Shown one piece after another: positions 27,572 through 36,034 of a stretch of DNA of 64,000 nucleotides. The stretch lies in the NCBI RefSeq assembly GCF_010468615.1, contig NZ_WUEH01000011.1:62001-126000 (forward strand), read 5' to 3'. The notes under the pieces are model-generated. The model worked only from the letters and a program-made list of their open reading frames with translations. It ran no database searches and was not told the origin of the DNA. A program made the translations under genes and the position numbers. Position 1 is the first letter of the stretch. Each line of letters opens with the position of its first letter. Origin of the DNA: Pseudodesulfovibrio sp. JC047. GTDB taxonomy: Bacteria; Desulfobacterota; Desulfovibrionia; Desulfovibrionales; Desulfovibrionaceae.

Positions 27572-27946
27572 TTAGGGGATGTCTTTGGGGAGATAGCGTG
27601 AAAGATAGGTCAGAAGTTCGTTTCGATCGAGGGGTTTTGCGACAAATAGGGTGGCTCCGAGTCGGAGCAGGTTCGAGATGTCGTTGATGCCGACCACGGC
27701 AGACATGATGATAATGGGAAGATTGACGAATCGATGGTCTGCACGGAGGGTCTTGATGAGTTGTTGTCCATCCATTTCAGGCATCATGATATCTGTCAGC
27801 AACAAGTCGATATCATTGTGTATCAATGTTTCGTAAGCGTGCCTGCCATGGGGGCTGACAAAAACGGCGTGCCCCTGCTCTTCAACTATTTTGACAGCCA
27901 GTTTTTGTGAAATCCTGTCGTCTTCGGCTATGAGAACTTTGGCCAT
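27572..27946 (-). CDS. Single-domain response regulator (CheY-like)
   Basis: A 124-residue receiver with acidic residues D9/D10, acceptor D52 in LLLTDIMMPEMDGQQ, Ser in IIIMSAV and Lys in FVAKPLDR. There is no output domain and no neighbouring kinase. It is not a close duplicate of the receiver at 20477-20905. The target is unknown. Confidence 0.9.
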   Translation of the reverse strand: MAKVLIAEDDRISQKLAVKIVEEQGHAVFVSPHGRHAYETLIHNDIDLLLTDIMMPEMDGQQLIKTLRADHRFVNLPIIIMSAVVGINDISNLLRLGATLFVAKPLDRNELLTYLSRYLPKDIP

Positions 27947-28093
27947 GATTTTCTCCTTGTCTCACACAACGCATCACTGATGCAGAGCGATCTCATTCAG
28001 GAATGACCAGACAGAAGTCATTCACCTTTGACTGTAGCAGGTCATGAAAAAAAGTAAAGGCCAGTACCGTATAAAGCTGACTTCTCATTCAAC

Positions 28094-28136
28094 AAAAAAA
28101 GAACCGCGCCCGAAGCCGGTGTCGTCGGGCGCGGTT
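28094..28136 (-). terminator. Terminator of the small unknown gene at 28142
   Basis: Stem AACCGCGCCCGA (28102-28113) with TCGGGCGCGGTT (28125-28136). On the minus strand it is followed by C and seven T. Confidence 0.9.
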
Positions 28137-28141
28137 GTCAT

Positions 28142-28381
28142 TTAAAGTTTTTTAACGTGCATGCAGTCACCAAACTCACAACTGACCTGATAATTGCCGC
28201 TGCTGGTTTCCACGGTGTAGTCATTGCCGGGAAAGAGCGTACACGCCGGTTCGAATCCATCATTCACCATGACGTTTTTGGCTTCTCCATTGGATTCGAA
28301 ACGGATTGTGGTCCCGTCGGCGACTGTAATCATTTCTCCATGGCCGACATCTACCGGCAGATCTGCTTCAGTCAAAGACAT
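28142..28381 (-). CDS. Small unknown protein, 79 residues
   Basis: Not recognised. The start at 28381 has an excellent AAGGAGGAG site. The protein is acidic, apparently beta-rich (EMITVADGTTIRFESNGE..., DYTVETSSGNYQVSCEFGDC), with Cys at 47, 68 and 73. It has no signal peptide. A dedicated terminator follows, so it is a real, separately transcribed gene. The divergent neighbour is the sigma-54 activator. Confidence 0.75.
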   Translation of the reverse strand: MSLTEADLPVDVGHGEMITVADGTTIRFESNGEAKNVMVNDGFEPACTLFPGNDYTVETSSGNYQVSCEFGDCMHVKKL

Positions 28382-28530
28382 ATGCTCCTCCTTGTTGCCA
28401 GAACAGAAATCCACCATGTCTTCACCTATACACAGCCAAATGAAAAATGAACAGGAAAACCATTGAGCATAAGAGTGGGACTGGGTAATGTGCTGTGTGG
28501 ATTGTATGAGACTGTTTCAGGAGAAATGTT

Positions 28531-31389
28531 GTGAATTCGACTATCCTTGTCGTTGATGAAAATGTTGCCATACGAACGGCGATTCAAGAGATCCTTGTCG
28601 CCGATGGATATCAGGTCTGGGCGGCGTCCAGCCTGACGTCGGCGTCGGCACTGATGGCGCGGCAGGAGCCGGATGTCTTGTTTGTGGCTTCTGAATTGTG
28701 TGGAAAGAAAGAATGTCCTTTGTTGGGCGAAGCCGAGCGGTTGGGGTTTCAGGTATCGCTCATTGTGTTGATGGATGCGACATGCGCTGATCCCATGGCC
28801 TCGGTCGATGCGACACATGCCTTGGCATATTTGAAAAGACCTGTTGACAGATCGCAACTCACAATGATTGCCCGACTGGGAGTTATCGCCAAGAGGGAGC
28901 GTGTGCAGGCTCGGCGACGTCATGCCGAAATGATGCGGATACAGCGTGTGACCCAAGCCCTGTTTGATTCGGATGATGGGGCTTTTATTGTCCTGGATGA
29001 AGCCGGTCTCATAGTGCAGTCCGGTGGCCTTGTGGACGCGTTTATCGATCCCGTTATCAAACGTGCTGTTGGCAGGGAGTATCTGGGAGTTTTGCCCGAG
29101 CGATTTGCCAAGCGACAGGCCGGGGCATTGTCCGAGGCCCGAGGATTGATGCGGCCTGTTCGTTTTGAAGAAAAACGGGGCGATATTTTCGTGGAATCCT
29201 GCGTCACACCGCTTGTGGTCAGTGGGGAGGTGACCGGGTTCGTGCTTTCAGTTCGGGATGTTTCAGCCAAACGGCGGAATGCTCCGGGTGTTGCCGAGGC
29301 CGCGAAACAGTATCAGAGCGTGTTCGATGGGGCGGTTGATGCCATCCTGTTGATTGATCGGGAAAGTGGTATGGTTGTTGATTGCAACAGTGCCTCGGCT
29401 CGGATGTTGGGGGGGGATATCGAGTCCATCTGTGGTCGAGATATTCGAACCGTGATGGATCACCCGGATCGGACCATGAATGCCATGAAAACCGGGGTCA
29501 AACGAATTTCTTATGAATCTTTCCGGCGGGGAAACGGGACCTTTTTCCCGGTCGAGTTGTCCTTAAGTTATTATGTCAACGATGGTCGGTCGATGTGTGT
29601 GTTGTCTGGGCAGGATATCTCCCGGCACAAGGTGGTCGAAGAGGCCCTCCGTGAAGGAGCCAGGCTGTATCGAGCGATTGTTGAGGATCAGACCGAATTG
29701 ATTTGTCGTTTCAAGGTCGATGGGACATTGAGTTTTGTCAATGGAGCGTATGCCCGGTTCTTCGGTGAAGATGAGGACGATGCTATTGGCTCAAATGTTT
29801 TTGTTCGCCACAAGGATGCGGGCAGTTATGCCATCACCGATTGGTTGAGTACGGTTTCTCCGGACAATCCCGTCTTTGACATGGAGATAGCCTTAAAGCG
29901 ACACGATGGTGAATCGCGATGGATTCACTGGACCAATCGGGCTGTGTTCAACGATCGGAAAACCGCGATCAAGGTGCAGGCCGTTGGCCGTGATGTGACG
30001 GAGCGTAAACAGGCCTTGGACGCTTTGGAACAAGCTAATACGGAAAAGGAACAGTATCGTCTGAACCTTGTGGCCACGTTTAAATCCATCCCCGATGCCA
30101 TACTGACCGTGGATAGTGATATGGTTATCATGGCGTCCAACAGGGCGGCGTCGTCGTTATTCAAATTTGATCGGGGGCGGATGCGCGGTCTGAACTTGGA
30201 AGATCTGGTCGAGGATTCCGGAAATCCTTGTGTCGGTGTTTTGAAACAGGTCTTGAAGACCGACAAGCCCGTGCGAGGATATGAGATCGAGCTGGCCATC
30301 AGAGACCTTGGCGAGCGTATGGTGGAAATCAATTGTTCACCCCTGGTCGATCAGGGCAAACAACACAAGGGCGCTGTCTTGGTGGTCCGGGACGTGTCAC
30401 ACGTCGCTGATCTGGAAAAACAGTTGCAACAGCGGCACGGGTTTCGAGGCATTGTCGGGCGAAGTTCCGCCATGCAGGATATGTATCAATTGCTGGAACA
30501 ATTGTCCTCGCTGGAATCGAGCGTCCTTATTTTGGGAGAATCCGGTACCGGCAAAGAGCTTGTGGCCGAGGCCCTGCATTATGGCGGGACTCGGGCCGGG
30601 AAATCATTGGTCAAGGTGAACTGCTCGGCCCTGTCGGAAAGCCTGCTCGAAAGTGAATTGTTCGGCCATGTGCGCGGTGCTTTTACCGGGGCCGTCAAGG
30701 ACAAGGTCGGGCGGATTCAGGCGGCTCAGGGCGGCACGCTTTTTCTGGATGAGATCGGTGATATTTCTCCATTGCTTCAACTCAAATTGCTCCGTTTTCT
30801 TGAGCAGAAGGAATATGAACGGGTCGGTGAGTCCAAAACCTATTCAGCGGATGTGCGCATCCTCGCGGCAACCAATGTCGATTTGCTGGAATCTGTTCGG
30901 CAGGGCACTTTTCGGGAAGATTTGTACTATCGGTTGAATGTCATGCCCATCACCCTCCCTCCACTGAGGGAACGGCAGGCAGATATCCCCTTGTTGGTCG
31001 ATCATTTCCTTCGGTTTTTTTCAGACCATTTTGGCAAATTTTTTGAAGGTGTTTCGCAGGAGGTCATGGATTTGTTCATGGGATACAGTTGGCCCGGCAA
31101 TATCCGTGAATTGCGTCATGCTCTTGAACACGCCTGTATACTCGCTCCGGGAAAAATCGTGACGTTGAAACATATCCGAAAGGATTTGATGGGCGATGTG
31201 GTCAGCCGTCCCGCTGTGGTATCGGAAGCTGTTCCCCCCTCTACCGGGACCTTCTTTTTGCGCAAGCCGGGCAAGGAAGACATCCTTGCCGCCCTTCAGC
31301 AGACTCATGGCAACAAGGCCCGGGCAGCACGGCAATTGGGGATTCATCGGGCGACCCTGTATCGCAAGCTCAAGGCGTGGGGAATGTGA
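28531..31389 (+). CDS. PAS-domain sigma-54-dependent transcriptional activator
   Basis: A 952-residue regulator. The domains in order are an N-terminal receiver-like domain (1-120), several PAS modules (about 130-630), an AAA+ sigma-54 interaction domain with Walker A GESGTGKE (about 669) and GAFTGA (about 715), and a C-terminal Fis-type helix-turn-helix. The receiver is degenerate: the phospho-acceptor position in DVLFVASELC is Ala/Ser rather than Asp. Control is therefore more likely through ligands of the PAS domains. The start is GTG with AGGAG 7 bases upstream. Target promoters are not evident in the window. Confidence 0.93.
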   Translation: MNSTILVVDENVAIRTAIQEILVADGYQVWAASSLTSASALMARQEPDVLFVASELCGKKECPLLGEAERLGFQVSLIVLMDATCADPMASVDATHALAYLKRPVDRSQLTMIARLGVIAKRERVQARRRHAEMMRIQRVTQALFDSDDGAFIVLDEAGLIVQSGGLVDAFIDPVIKRAVGREYLGVLPERFAKRQAGALSEARGLMRPVRFEEKRGDIFVESCVTPLVVSGEVTGFVLSVRDVSAKRRNAPGVAEAAKQYQSVFDGAVDAILLIDRESGMVVDCNSASARMLGGDIESICGRDIRTVMDHPDRTMNAMKTGVKRISYESFRRGNGTFFPVELSLSYYVNDGRSMCVLSGQDISRHKVVEEALREGARLYRAIVEDQTELICRFKVDGTLSFVNGAYARFFGEDEDDAIGSNVFVRHKDAGSYAITDWLSTVSPDNPVFDMEIALKRHDGESRWIHWTNRAVFNDRKTAIKVQAVGRDVTERKQALDALEQANTEKEQYRLNLVATFKSIPDAILTVDSDMVIMASNRAASSLFKFDRGRMRGLNLEDLVEDSGNPCVGVLKQVLKTDKPVRGYEIELAIRDLGERMVEINCSPLVDQGKQHKGAVLVVRDVSHVADLEKQLQQRHGFRGIVGRSSAMQDMYQLLEQLSSLESSVLILGESGTGKELVAEALHYGGTRAGKSLVKVNCSALSESLLESELFGHVRGAFTGAVKDKVGRIQAAQGGTLFLDEIGDISPLLQLKLLRFLEQKEYERVGESKTYSADVRILAATNVDLLESVRQGTFREDLYYRLNVMPITLPPLRERQADIPLLVDHFLRFFSDHFGKFFEGVSQEVMDLFMGYSWPGNIRELRHALEHACILAPGKIVTLKHIRKDLMGDVVSRPAVVSEAVPPSTGTFFLRKPGKEDILAALQQTHGNKARAARQLGIHRATLYRKLKAWGM

Positions 31390-31477
31390 TCTGTCTCGGC
31401 GTCATTTGCTATTTATAACCATTATAACGGGATGATATGATGCGTTTTTCGGAGTTGCTTGCTAGAGTGTGTCCATT

Positions 31478-31864
31478 ATGGAAAAGAGACAAGTATACTC
31501 CAGTGAGACTCGACAGGGCGGGTATGAGAGGGGCTTTTTAACGGTCAGGGTCATGGAGCCTCAAACCGTTGATCGAACTTTGTCCCAGAGTAAAAAACCG
31601 GTGTTTGTCGCATTTCTTAAACGGAATGAGCGCTTCGCGAAACAGATTGGCATTGTGAGTGAGATGGCCATGATTCATAGAAATCGTGTGCAGTGTTTTT
31701 TATATGATTCGGATTATCTGGACACGGCGCAGGATCAATTTTCAGTTAAAGGCACGCCCACGTTTGTGCTTTTTGATAAAGGGCGGGAAGTTGATCGGTT
31801 GATCGGGGAATCTGATGGTGAAACGTTGGATGATTTTATTATGGCGGTTGCTTCTAACGCATAA
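31478..31864 (+). CDS. Thioredoxin-fold protein without the CxxC motif
   Basis: About 128 residues. PVFVAFLKRNERFAKQIGIVSEMA aligns with the thioredoxin segment that normally reads WCGPCK, but both Cys are absent. The cis-Pro loop GTPTFVLFDKGREVDRLIGE is kept. It should be redox-inactive, perhaps a binding or chaperone-like domain. The start is uncertain: ATG 31478 has no clear ribosome site and ATG 31553 is also possible. It is followed by a terminator. Confidence 0.75.
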   Translation: MEKRQVYSSETRQGGYERGFLTVRVMEPQTVDRTLSQSKKPVFVAFLKRNERFAKQIGIVSEMAMIHRNRVQCFLYDSDYLDTAQDQFSVKGTPTFVLFDKGREVDRLIGESDGETLDDFIMAVASNA

Positions 31865-31885
31865 CCGGCGAGAGAGTGGAATAAT

Positions 31886-31917
31886 GGGCGTACCTTTTGA
31901 GGGGGCGCCTTTTTTTT
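31886..31917 (+). terminator. Probable terminator after the thioredoxin-like gene
   Basis: GGCGTACC pairs with GGGGGCGCC with one mismatch, followed by eight T ending near 31917. Confidence 0.65.
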
Positions 31918-32125
31918 GTCTGGGTGTTGTGGCACAGCGGCGGTGCTTGACAGGAAAGAGAGGCTTGGGATGGATAGAGATGAAGACTTTTTATGTTGAT
32001 ATATGGTATGGGATAAATGGTGCGCTGTCTTTTGCATGATTCCCATTGAAATAACAGGGGATCAACGATATCAAGCGGCAGGCCGGAGGGGATTTTTTCA
32101 TAAAAACCGTGACTCGGGAGAAAGT

Positions 32126-33478
32126 ATGAAGCCGATCGCAAGGGAAATTTTCAGGACGTACGATATCCGTGGTATCGTGGATCAGGATTTTGACGAAGAA
32201 TGGGTGGAGCAGCTTGGAAAAGCGTGTGGCACCTACTTTTTGGATAACGGATCGAAAACAGCGGTTGTCGGATATGATTGTCGTCATTCATCCCCGGCAT
32301 ATGCCTCGGCCCTGACCGCTGGCCTGAACAGCGTGGGGGTGGATGTCATTTCCATCGGCCAGGTTTCGTCCCCGGCATTCTATTATGCGGTCACCACCCT
32401 TGGTGAAACTGCGGGTGTGATGATTACAGCCAGCCATAATCCATCGGAATACAATGGTTTCAAAGTCTGGCAGGGCAAGTCCACCATTCATTCGGAAGAG
32501 ATTCAGGATGTGTATGAAGTCCTGAAAAAAGGGGATTTTCCGGCCGGTGCGGGCACTGTTTCTCACGTGGATATCCTTCCTGAATATATTAAGGAACTGG
32601 CCGCAGACGTGACTATTGAGCGGCCTTTGAAAATCGTTGTGGACGGTGGCAATGGAGCTGGTGGGACATTGACCGCAGACGCGCTTGAATTGGCGGGTGT
32701 GGAGGTTGTCCGGTTGTTTTGCGAGCCGGATGGAGATTTTCCGAATCATCACCCGGACCCGGTTGTCGAAAAGAATATGGTCCATTTGCAAAAGGCCGTG
32801 TTGGCTGAAAAAGCGGACATCGGTATCGGTCTGGACGGTGACGGTGACCGGATTGGCGTGGTCACGGAAAATGGCGATTTACTTTTCGGCGACCAACTTG
32901 TGGCCATTTATGCGCGTGATATTTTGCAGGATTTTCCTGGCGCATCCATTATCGGCGAGGTCAAATGCTCGCATCTCATGTACGACGATATCCGGGCTCA
33001 CGGCGGGGATGCCGTCATGTGGAAGACCGGCCATTCACTTATCAAGGCGCAAATGCGTGAGATCGACGCCAAGTTTGCCGGAGAGATGTCCGGACACATG
33101 TTTTTTGCCGATCGATATTACGGATTCGATGATGCGACCTATGCGTCCTTGCGCATCGCTGAAATCTTGTCCAAATCCGAAAAGACCATGAGCGACCATT
33201 TGGCGACGTGGCCCAAGACCTATTCCACGCCTGAAATTCGGGTCGATTGCCCGGAATCCATGAAAGCCGAGGTTGTGGGCAAGGCGGTTGAGTATTTCAG
33301 TGGCAAATTCGATGCCATCGATATTGATGGTGTCCGTGCGATTTTCCCAGATGGTTGGGGATTGTTGCGGGCCTCCAATACCCAGCCCGTGCTCGTGCTT
33401 CGGTTTGAAGCCGAGACAGAAGCGCGGTTGGCAGAGATCAAGGGAATGTTTGAAGCAAAGCTCGCGGAATGGATATAA
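32126..33478 (+). CDS. Phosphomannomutase/phosphoglucomutase
   Basis: Interconverts hexose-1- and hexose-6-phosphates for nucleotide-sugar synthesis. The 450-residue product has the phosphoserine loop TASHNPSEYNG, the metal loop DGDGDRIG, the sugar-binding GEMSGHMFF and the phosphate-binding RASNTQPVLVLRFE near the C-terminus. The start at 32126 has a GGGAGAAAG ribosome site; the frame runs upstream but without one. Monocistronic, with a terminator. Confidence 0.94.
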   Translation: MKPIAREIFRTYDIRGIVDQDFDEEWVEQLGKACGTYFLDNGSKTAVVGYDCRHSSPAYASALTAGLNSVGVDVISIGQVSSPAFYYAVTTLGETAGVMITASHNPSEYNGFKVWQGKSTIHSEEIQDVYEVLKKGDFPAGAGTVSHVDILPEYIKELAADVTIERPLKIVVDGGNGAGGTLTADALELAGVEVVRLFCEPDGDFPNHHPDPVVEKNMVHLQKAVLAEKADIGIGLDGDGDRIGVVTENGDLLFGDQLVAIYARDILQDFPGASIIGEVKCSHLMYDDIRAHGGDAVMWKTGHSLIKAQMREIDAKFAGEMSGHMFFADRYYGFDDATYASLRIAEILSKSEKTMSDHLATWPKTYSTPEIRVDCPESMKAEVVGKAVEYFSGKFDAIDIDGVRAIFPDGWGLLRASNTQPVLVLRFEAETEARLAEIKGMFEAKLAEWI

Positions 33479-33506
33479 CCTAAAGCTGACACGAAAAGAA
33501 ACCGAT

Positions 33507-33540
33507 AAAGGGTTTCGGCATGAGCCGAAACCCTTTTTTA
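33507..33540 (+). terminator. Terminator after the phosphomannomutase gene
   Basis: AAAGGGTTTCGGC (33507-33519) pairs perfectly with GCCGAAACCCTTT (33523-33535) and continues as a T-run. Confidence 0.93.
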
Positions 33541-33662
33541 TGTCTGAGATATCTCGAACGGACAGTGTGTGAAAATCTGCTCACATGTCGATACGTCTCG
33601 CAAAAAAATAACGAAAAAGTAGATTTATTCTGTCACAGGGCGTATCTAGGTTTGATACAGTC

Positions 33663-34406
33663 ATGGAGTTTTTTGTGTATAAAACGGGCCTATTCCTTTT
33701 TGTTTTTATGGTTGTTGCATGTCCTTCGAGTGCTGAAGAACTCAATATGCAAGTCATTATTTATCCGCCGCTGGCATATGAAGTGGACGGTGCTTTACGT
33801 GGTGTTGCACCGGATGTTGTCCGGGCGATTCAAGGGCAGGTGGGTGATACCAATACGCTGAAAGCCGCCCCATGGCTTCGCGCATATACTCAGACACAGA
33901 CTGCGAAACAACAGGCGTTGTTTGCCATTGTCCGTATTCCGGAACGGGAGAAACTCTTCAAATGGGTCGGGCCGATTTTTGGCGAGGGTGACTATTTTTT
34001 CAAACGCGGAAAAAGCGCGGTGGCTGTTGAGAGTTTTGAAGACGCTCGTCGGGTTGAGCGAATTGGCGTCCGAAAGGGTGGCTACACGCACCAGTTGTTG
34101 CAATCCCGACAGTTCCATAATTTGGATATGAGTCCCACCTACGATTCGAGTTACAAGAAGCTGTCTCAAGGTCGTGTCGATCTGGTGCTGATGGGCGAGC
34201 GAACTTATGTGTATATGGTAAAAAAGGCCGGATTGGACCCGTCCGTTTTTGAACGCGTGGGTCCCAAAGTCGCGGATTCCTCCGCCTGGCTCGCCTTTTC
34301 CCGCGATGTCCCGGACGAGACGATCAATCAATGGCAAAAAGCACTGAACACCCTCAAACGAAATGGCACATACGATGCCATCATGGCGCGACACTTCACG
34401 TATTGA
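33663..34406 (+). CDS. Periplasmic solute-binding protein (family 3-like)
   Basis: A 247-residue protein with a signal peptide ending near ACPSSA-EE. The body resembles amino-acid-binding periplasmic proteins: YPPLAYEVDGALRGVAPDVVRAI at the start, RIPEREKLFKWVGPIF, IGVRKGGYTHQLL, and a C-terminal NTLKRNGTYDAIMARHF. No permease or ATPase gene is adjacent, so it may be an orphan sensor or binding protein. A weak terminator follows, then the AT-rich island begins. Confidence 0.85.
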   Translation: MEFFVYKTGLFLFVFMVVACPSSAEELNMQVIIYPPLAYEVDGALRGVAPDVVRAIQGQVGDTNTLKAAPWLRAYTQTQTAKQQALFAIVRIPEREKLFKWVGPIFGEGDYFFKRGKSAVAVESFEDARRVERIGVRKGGYTHQLLQSRQFHNLDMSPTYDSSYKKLSQGRVDLVLMGERTYVYMVKKAGLDPSVFERVGPKVADSSAWLAFSRDVPDETINQWQKALNTLKRNGTYDAIMARHFTY

Positions 34407-34430
34407 GTAAGAGTTGACTGAGAAAAGAAG

Positions 34431-34465
34431 AAGGACCGGATACGTTGGTGTTCGGTCTTTCTTTG
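34431..34465 (+). terminator. Probable terminator after the solute-binding protein gene
   Basis: AAGGACCG (34431-34438) pairs with CGGTCTTT (34453-34460, one G-U), followed by CTTTG. Confidence 0.6.
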
Positions 34466-34570
34466 TGTGGGTAGTGAAGAGTGAATAATATTGTACAGAA
34501 AACGGAAACCGATCTGTCAGTAGAATCTACATTGGTGGTTGGAAAAAGTGAAAAGGCCAGAGAGGGGGCT

Positions 34571-34594
34571 TTGTTATATTGTTATATTGTTATA
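34571..34594. repeat. Three tandem copies of TTGTTATA across the reverse transcriptase stop codon
   Basis: Three perfect 8-base units run from 34571 to 34594. The stop codon of the reverse transcriptase frame (34582-34584) is inside them, so copy-number change would alter the last residues of the protein. Confidence 0.8.
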
Positions 34595-35534
34595 CGCTGT
34601 CGTGCACATGGGCATTTTTTTCTTACTTTTTTTGCTATAATTTGAGCATATTTCAAGTTAAATTGGGCGGCTTCGTATGTCATACCTACTAGCGAGTTGC
34701 ATAGTTTTTCTTTTTTTTCCGTATTTTGTTCACGTACAATTTCTTTCAGCAAAATTCGTATTTTGCCGCGGCGTTTGTTGGGAATATCAAGCCTATCCTT
34801 GCATAGCGCAAGACCTGTTACTATTTTTGTTTTTTTTGTTGAATAAAGTTTTTGTTTGTGAGGTTTGTATCCATAATGTGCAATGATTTTATCAATTTCG
34901 AAGCAGTTTTTTTTGGGTATTTTATTCCCTGAAAAAGTGACGTCGTCCACGTATAAAGTCATGGTGAGTCCGTGGCTTTTGCTAAAAAAAGAAAGCTCGT
35001 CAAACATGGTTACGTTTGTCCAGAATGACATTAAGGGGCTTATGCACGACCCTGTAGGGAGAGCCCTTTGGAAGGCGCATAATCTTGTTAAGAGGTGTGC
35101 CACGTCTCCACTACACTGCATGGTTTCATAAAAAAATGGTAAATACGTCCGAATGTGATAGAGTCATAAAAGCTTTTTATATCTACTTTGTAAACAGTGT
35201 CATTTGAAAGATGTGCTTCTGCGTTTGTTTTGTACGACTTCCCCTTCGTGGCAGAATGAAGGTAGGTGGGGGTATCAATTCGTTTTAACAAATTTAGGAT
35301 GCGCTGATGGATGCTTTTAAGATGGGGTCGAACTTCTTGTACCAGACGTGCTTTCCGTTTGAAATATGGATGATCCAGTTTATTTTTCGAGGATAGGTTG
35401 TAAACTTTATAGTTATTATTGCTTTTTGTTAGCTCACGAAGTTCTGAAAGTGGCCGTCCTATGAGGTCAGCAAGCTTTCGTTTATTTCTTAATTTGTAGA
35501 ACGGTGATTGTGAAAGGGAATATTGTGATGTCAT
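34582..35534 (-). CDS. Retron-type reverse transcriptase, interrupted by a -1 frameshift at a U7 run
   Basis: The frame from 35534 gives 135 residues up to the U7 run (35130-35136). The frame that continues after a -1 shift gives the rest, about 317 residues joined. Retron hallmarks are present: NAEAH (NAxxH motif) in the first part, and VTGLAL (VTG motif) in the second. Catalytic motifs are VYKVDIKSFYDSI (motif A Asp), ALPTGSCISP (motif B) and YVDD (motif C). Without the shift the product ends 13 residues later, before motifs B and C. One missing T, or -1 slippage at U_UUU_UUU, restores RIYHFFYETMQCSGDVA. AT-rich codon use differs from neighbours. The start has a weak AGG site. Function, if expressed: synthesis of msDNA for anti-phage defence. 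Confidence 0.85.
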
Positions 35535-35570
35535 GGTTACCTAGGTAAAAAACAAAAAAATCAGAAAGAG

Positions 35571-35750
35571 TTAGCTTCCAAAATAAGTGCTGATGAAGTC
35601 AATCACTTGCTGTATCATCATGAGTCCTTTCGCTAAAGCTATTAGGTTCCCAATCCTCAATGGATTGTTGTCATGACTTTGGCTCACTTTGTTCTTCTGC
35701 GCTCTTCCAGCGGATGAAATCTTACAATGAACATTTAGTTCAATATGCAT
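35571..35750 (-). CDS. Small 59-residue ORF upstream of the retron reverse transcriptase
   Basis: It starts at ATG 35750, 8 bases after a good AAGGAG, and ends 36 bases before the reverse transcriptase start, so it is positioned as part of a retron operon. The N-terminal half is polar (MHIELNVHCKISSAGRAQKN). The C-terminal 25 residues are hydrophobic or amphipathic (LIALAKGLMMIQQVIDFI). No family is recognised. Many retrons carry an accessory effector or toxin gene next to the reverse transcriptase, so this is a candidate; that role is inference. A longer in-frame version from 35798 lacks a ribosome site. Confidence 0.5.
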   Translation of the reverse strand: MHIELNVHCKISSAGRAQKNKVSQSHDNNPLRIGNLIALAKGLMMIQQVIDFISTYFGS

Positions 35751-35804
35751 ATGGATAGCTCCTTGTGTTTCGGTCTCGGCAAGATTGCCTTTGACCATAC
35801 TCTC

Positions 35805-36028
35805 GTCACAAGGTCCTTATGCAGGGGGGAGCTGGAAGTTTTTCCTCTTTCTGGCTATCCGGTCGACTCTATGGCCGTCTAAGGTGCGTGTAACTATACT
35901 TTCGTATCGTCACGTTCTCCCGTCGGCATCCATTTTCACGGTCGGCTTCAAAGTGTCAAAGATCATCATGATCTTCACGGGATTGTTGAATCCCAACTGA
36001 TGAGAGATTCTGCCCCTGATTTGCATCT
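35805..36028 (-). ncRNA. Candidate retron msr/msd RNA locus
   Basis: About 225 bases between a consensus-like promoter and the small ORF hold several hairpins on the minus strand. They are GGGATT-CAAC-AATCCC, AAGATCA-TGA-TGATCTT, and GTGAC.ATAC-GAAA-GTAT.GTTAC. A 15-base imperfect pair lies at 35880-35894 and 35805-35819 (11 Watson-Crick plus one G-U). CAGGGG near the 5' end can pair with CCCCTG near 35823-35828. Retron RNAs are flanked by inverted repeats (a1/a2) and lie upstream of the reverse transcriptase, so position and structure fit. The exact msr, msd and branching G cannot be assigned by eye. Confidence 0.42.
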
Positions 36029-36034
36029 GTTTTT

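Noticed and set aside
31931-31960. TGGCAC...TGC sequence as a sigma-54 promoter before phosphomannomutase
   Set aside because: The spacing between the GG and GC elements is wrong for a -24/-12 promoter.
35785-36000. A 71-codon plus-strand frame opposite the proposed retron RNA
   Set aside because: No ribosome site and no recognisable protein features; likely the complement of structured or decayed sequence.
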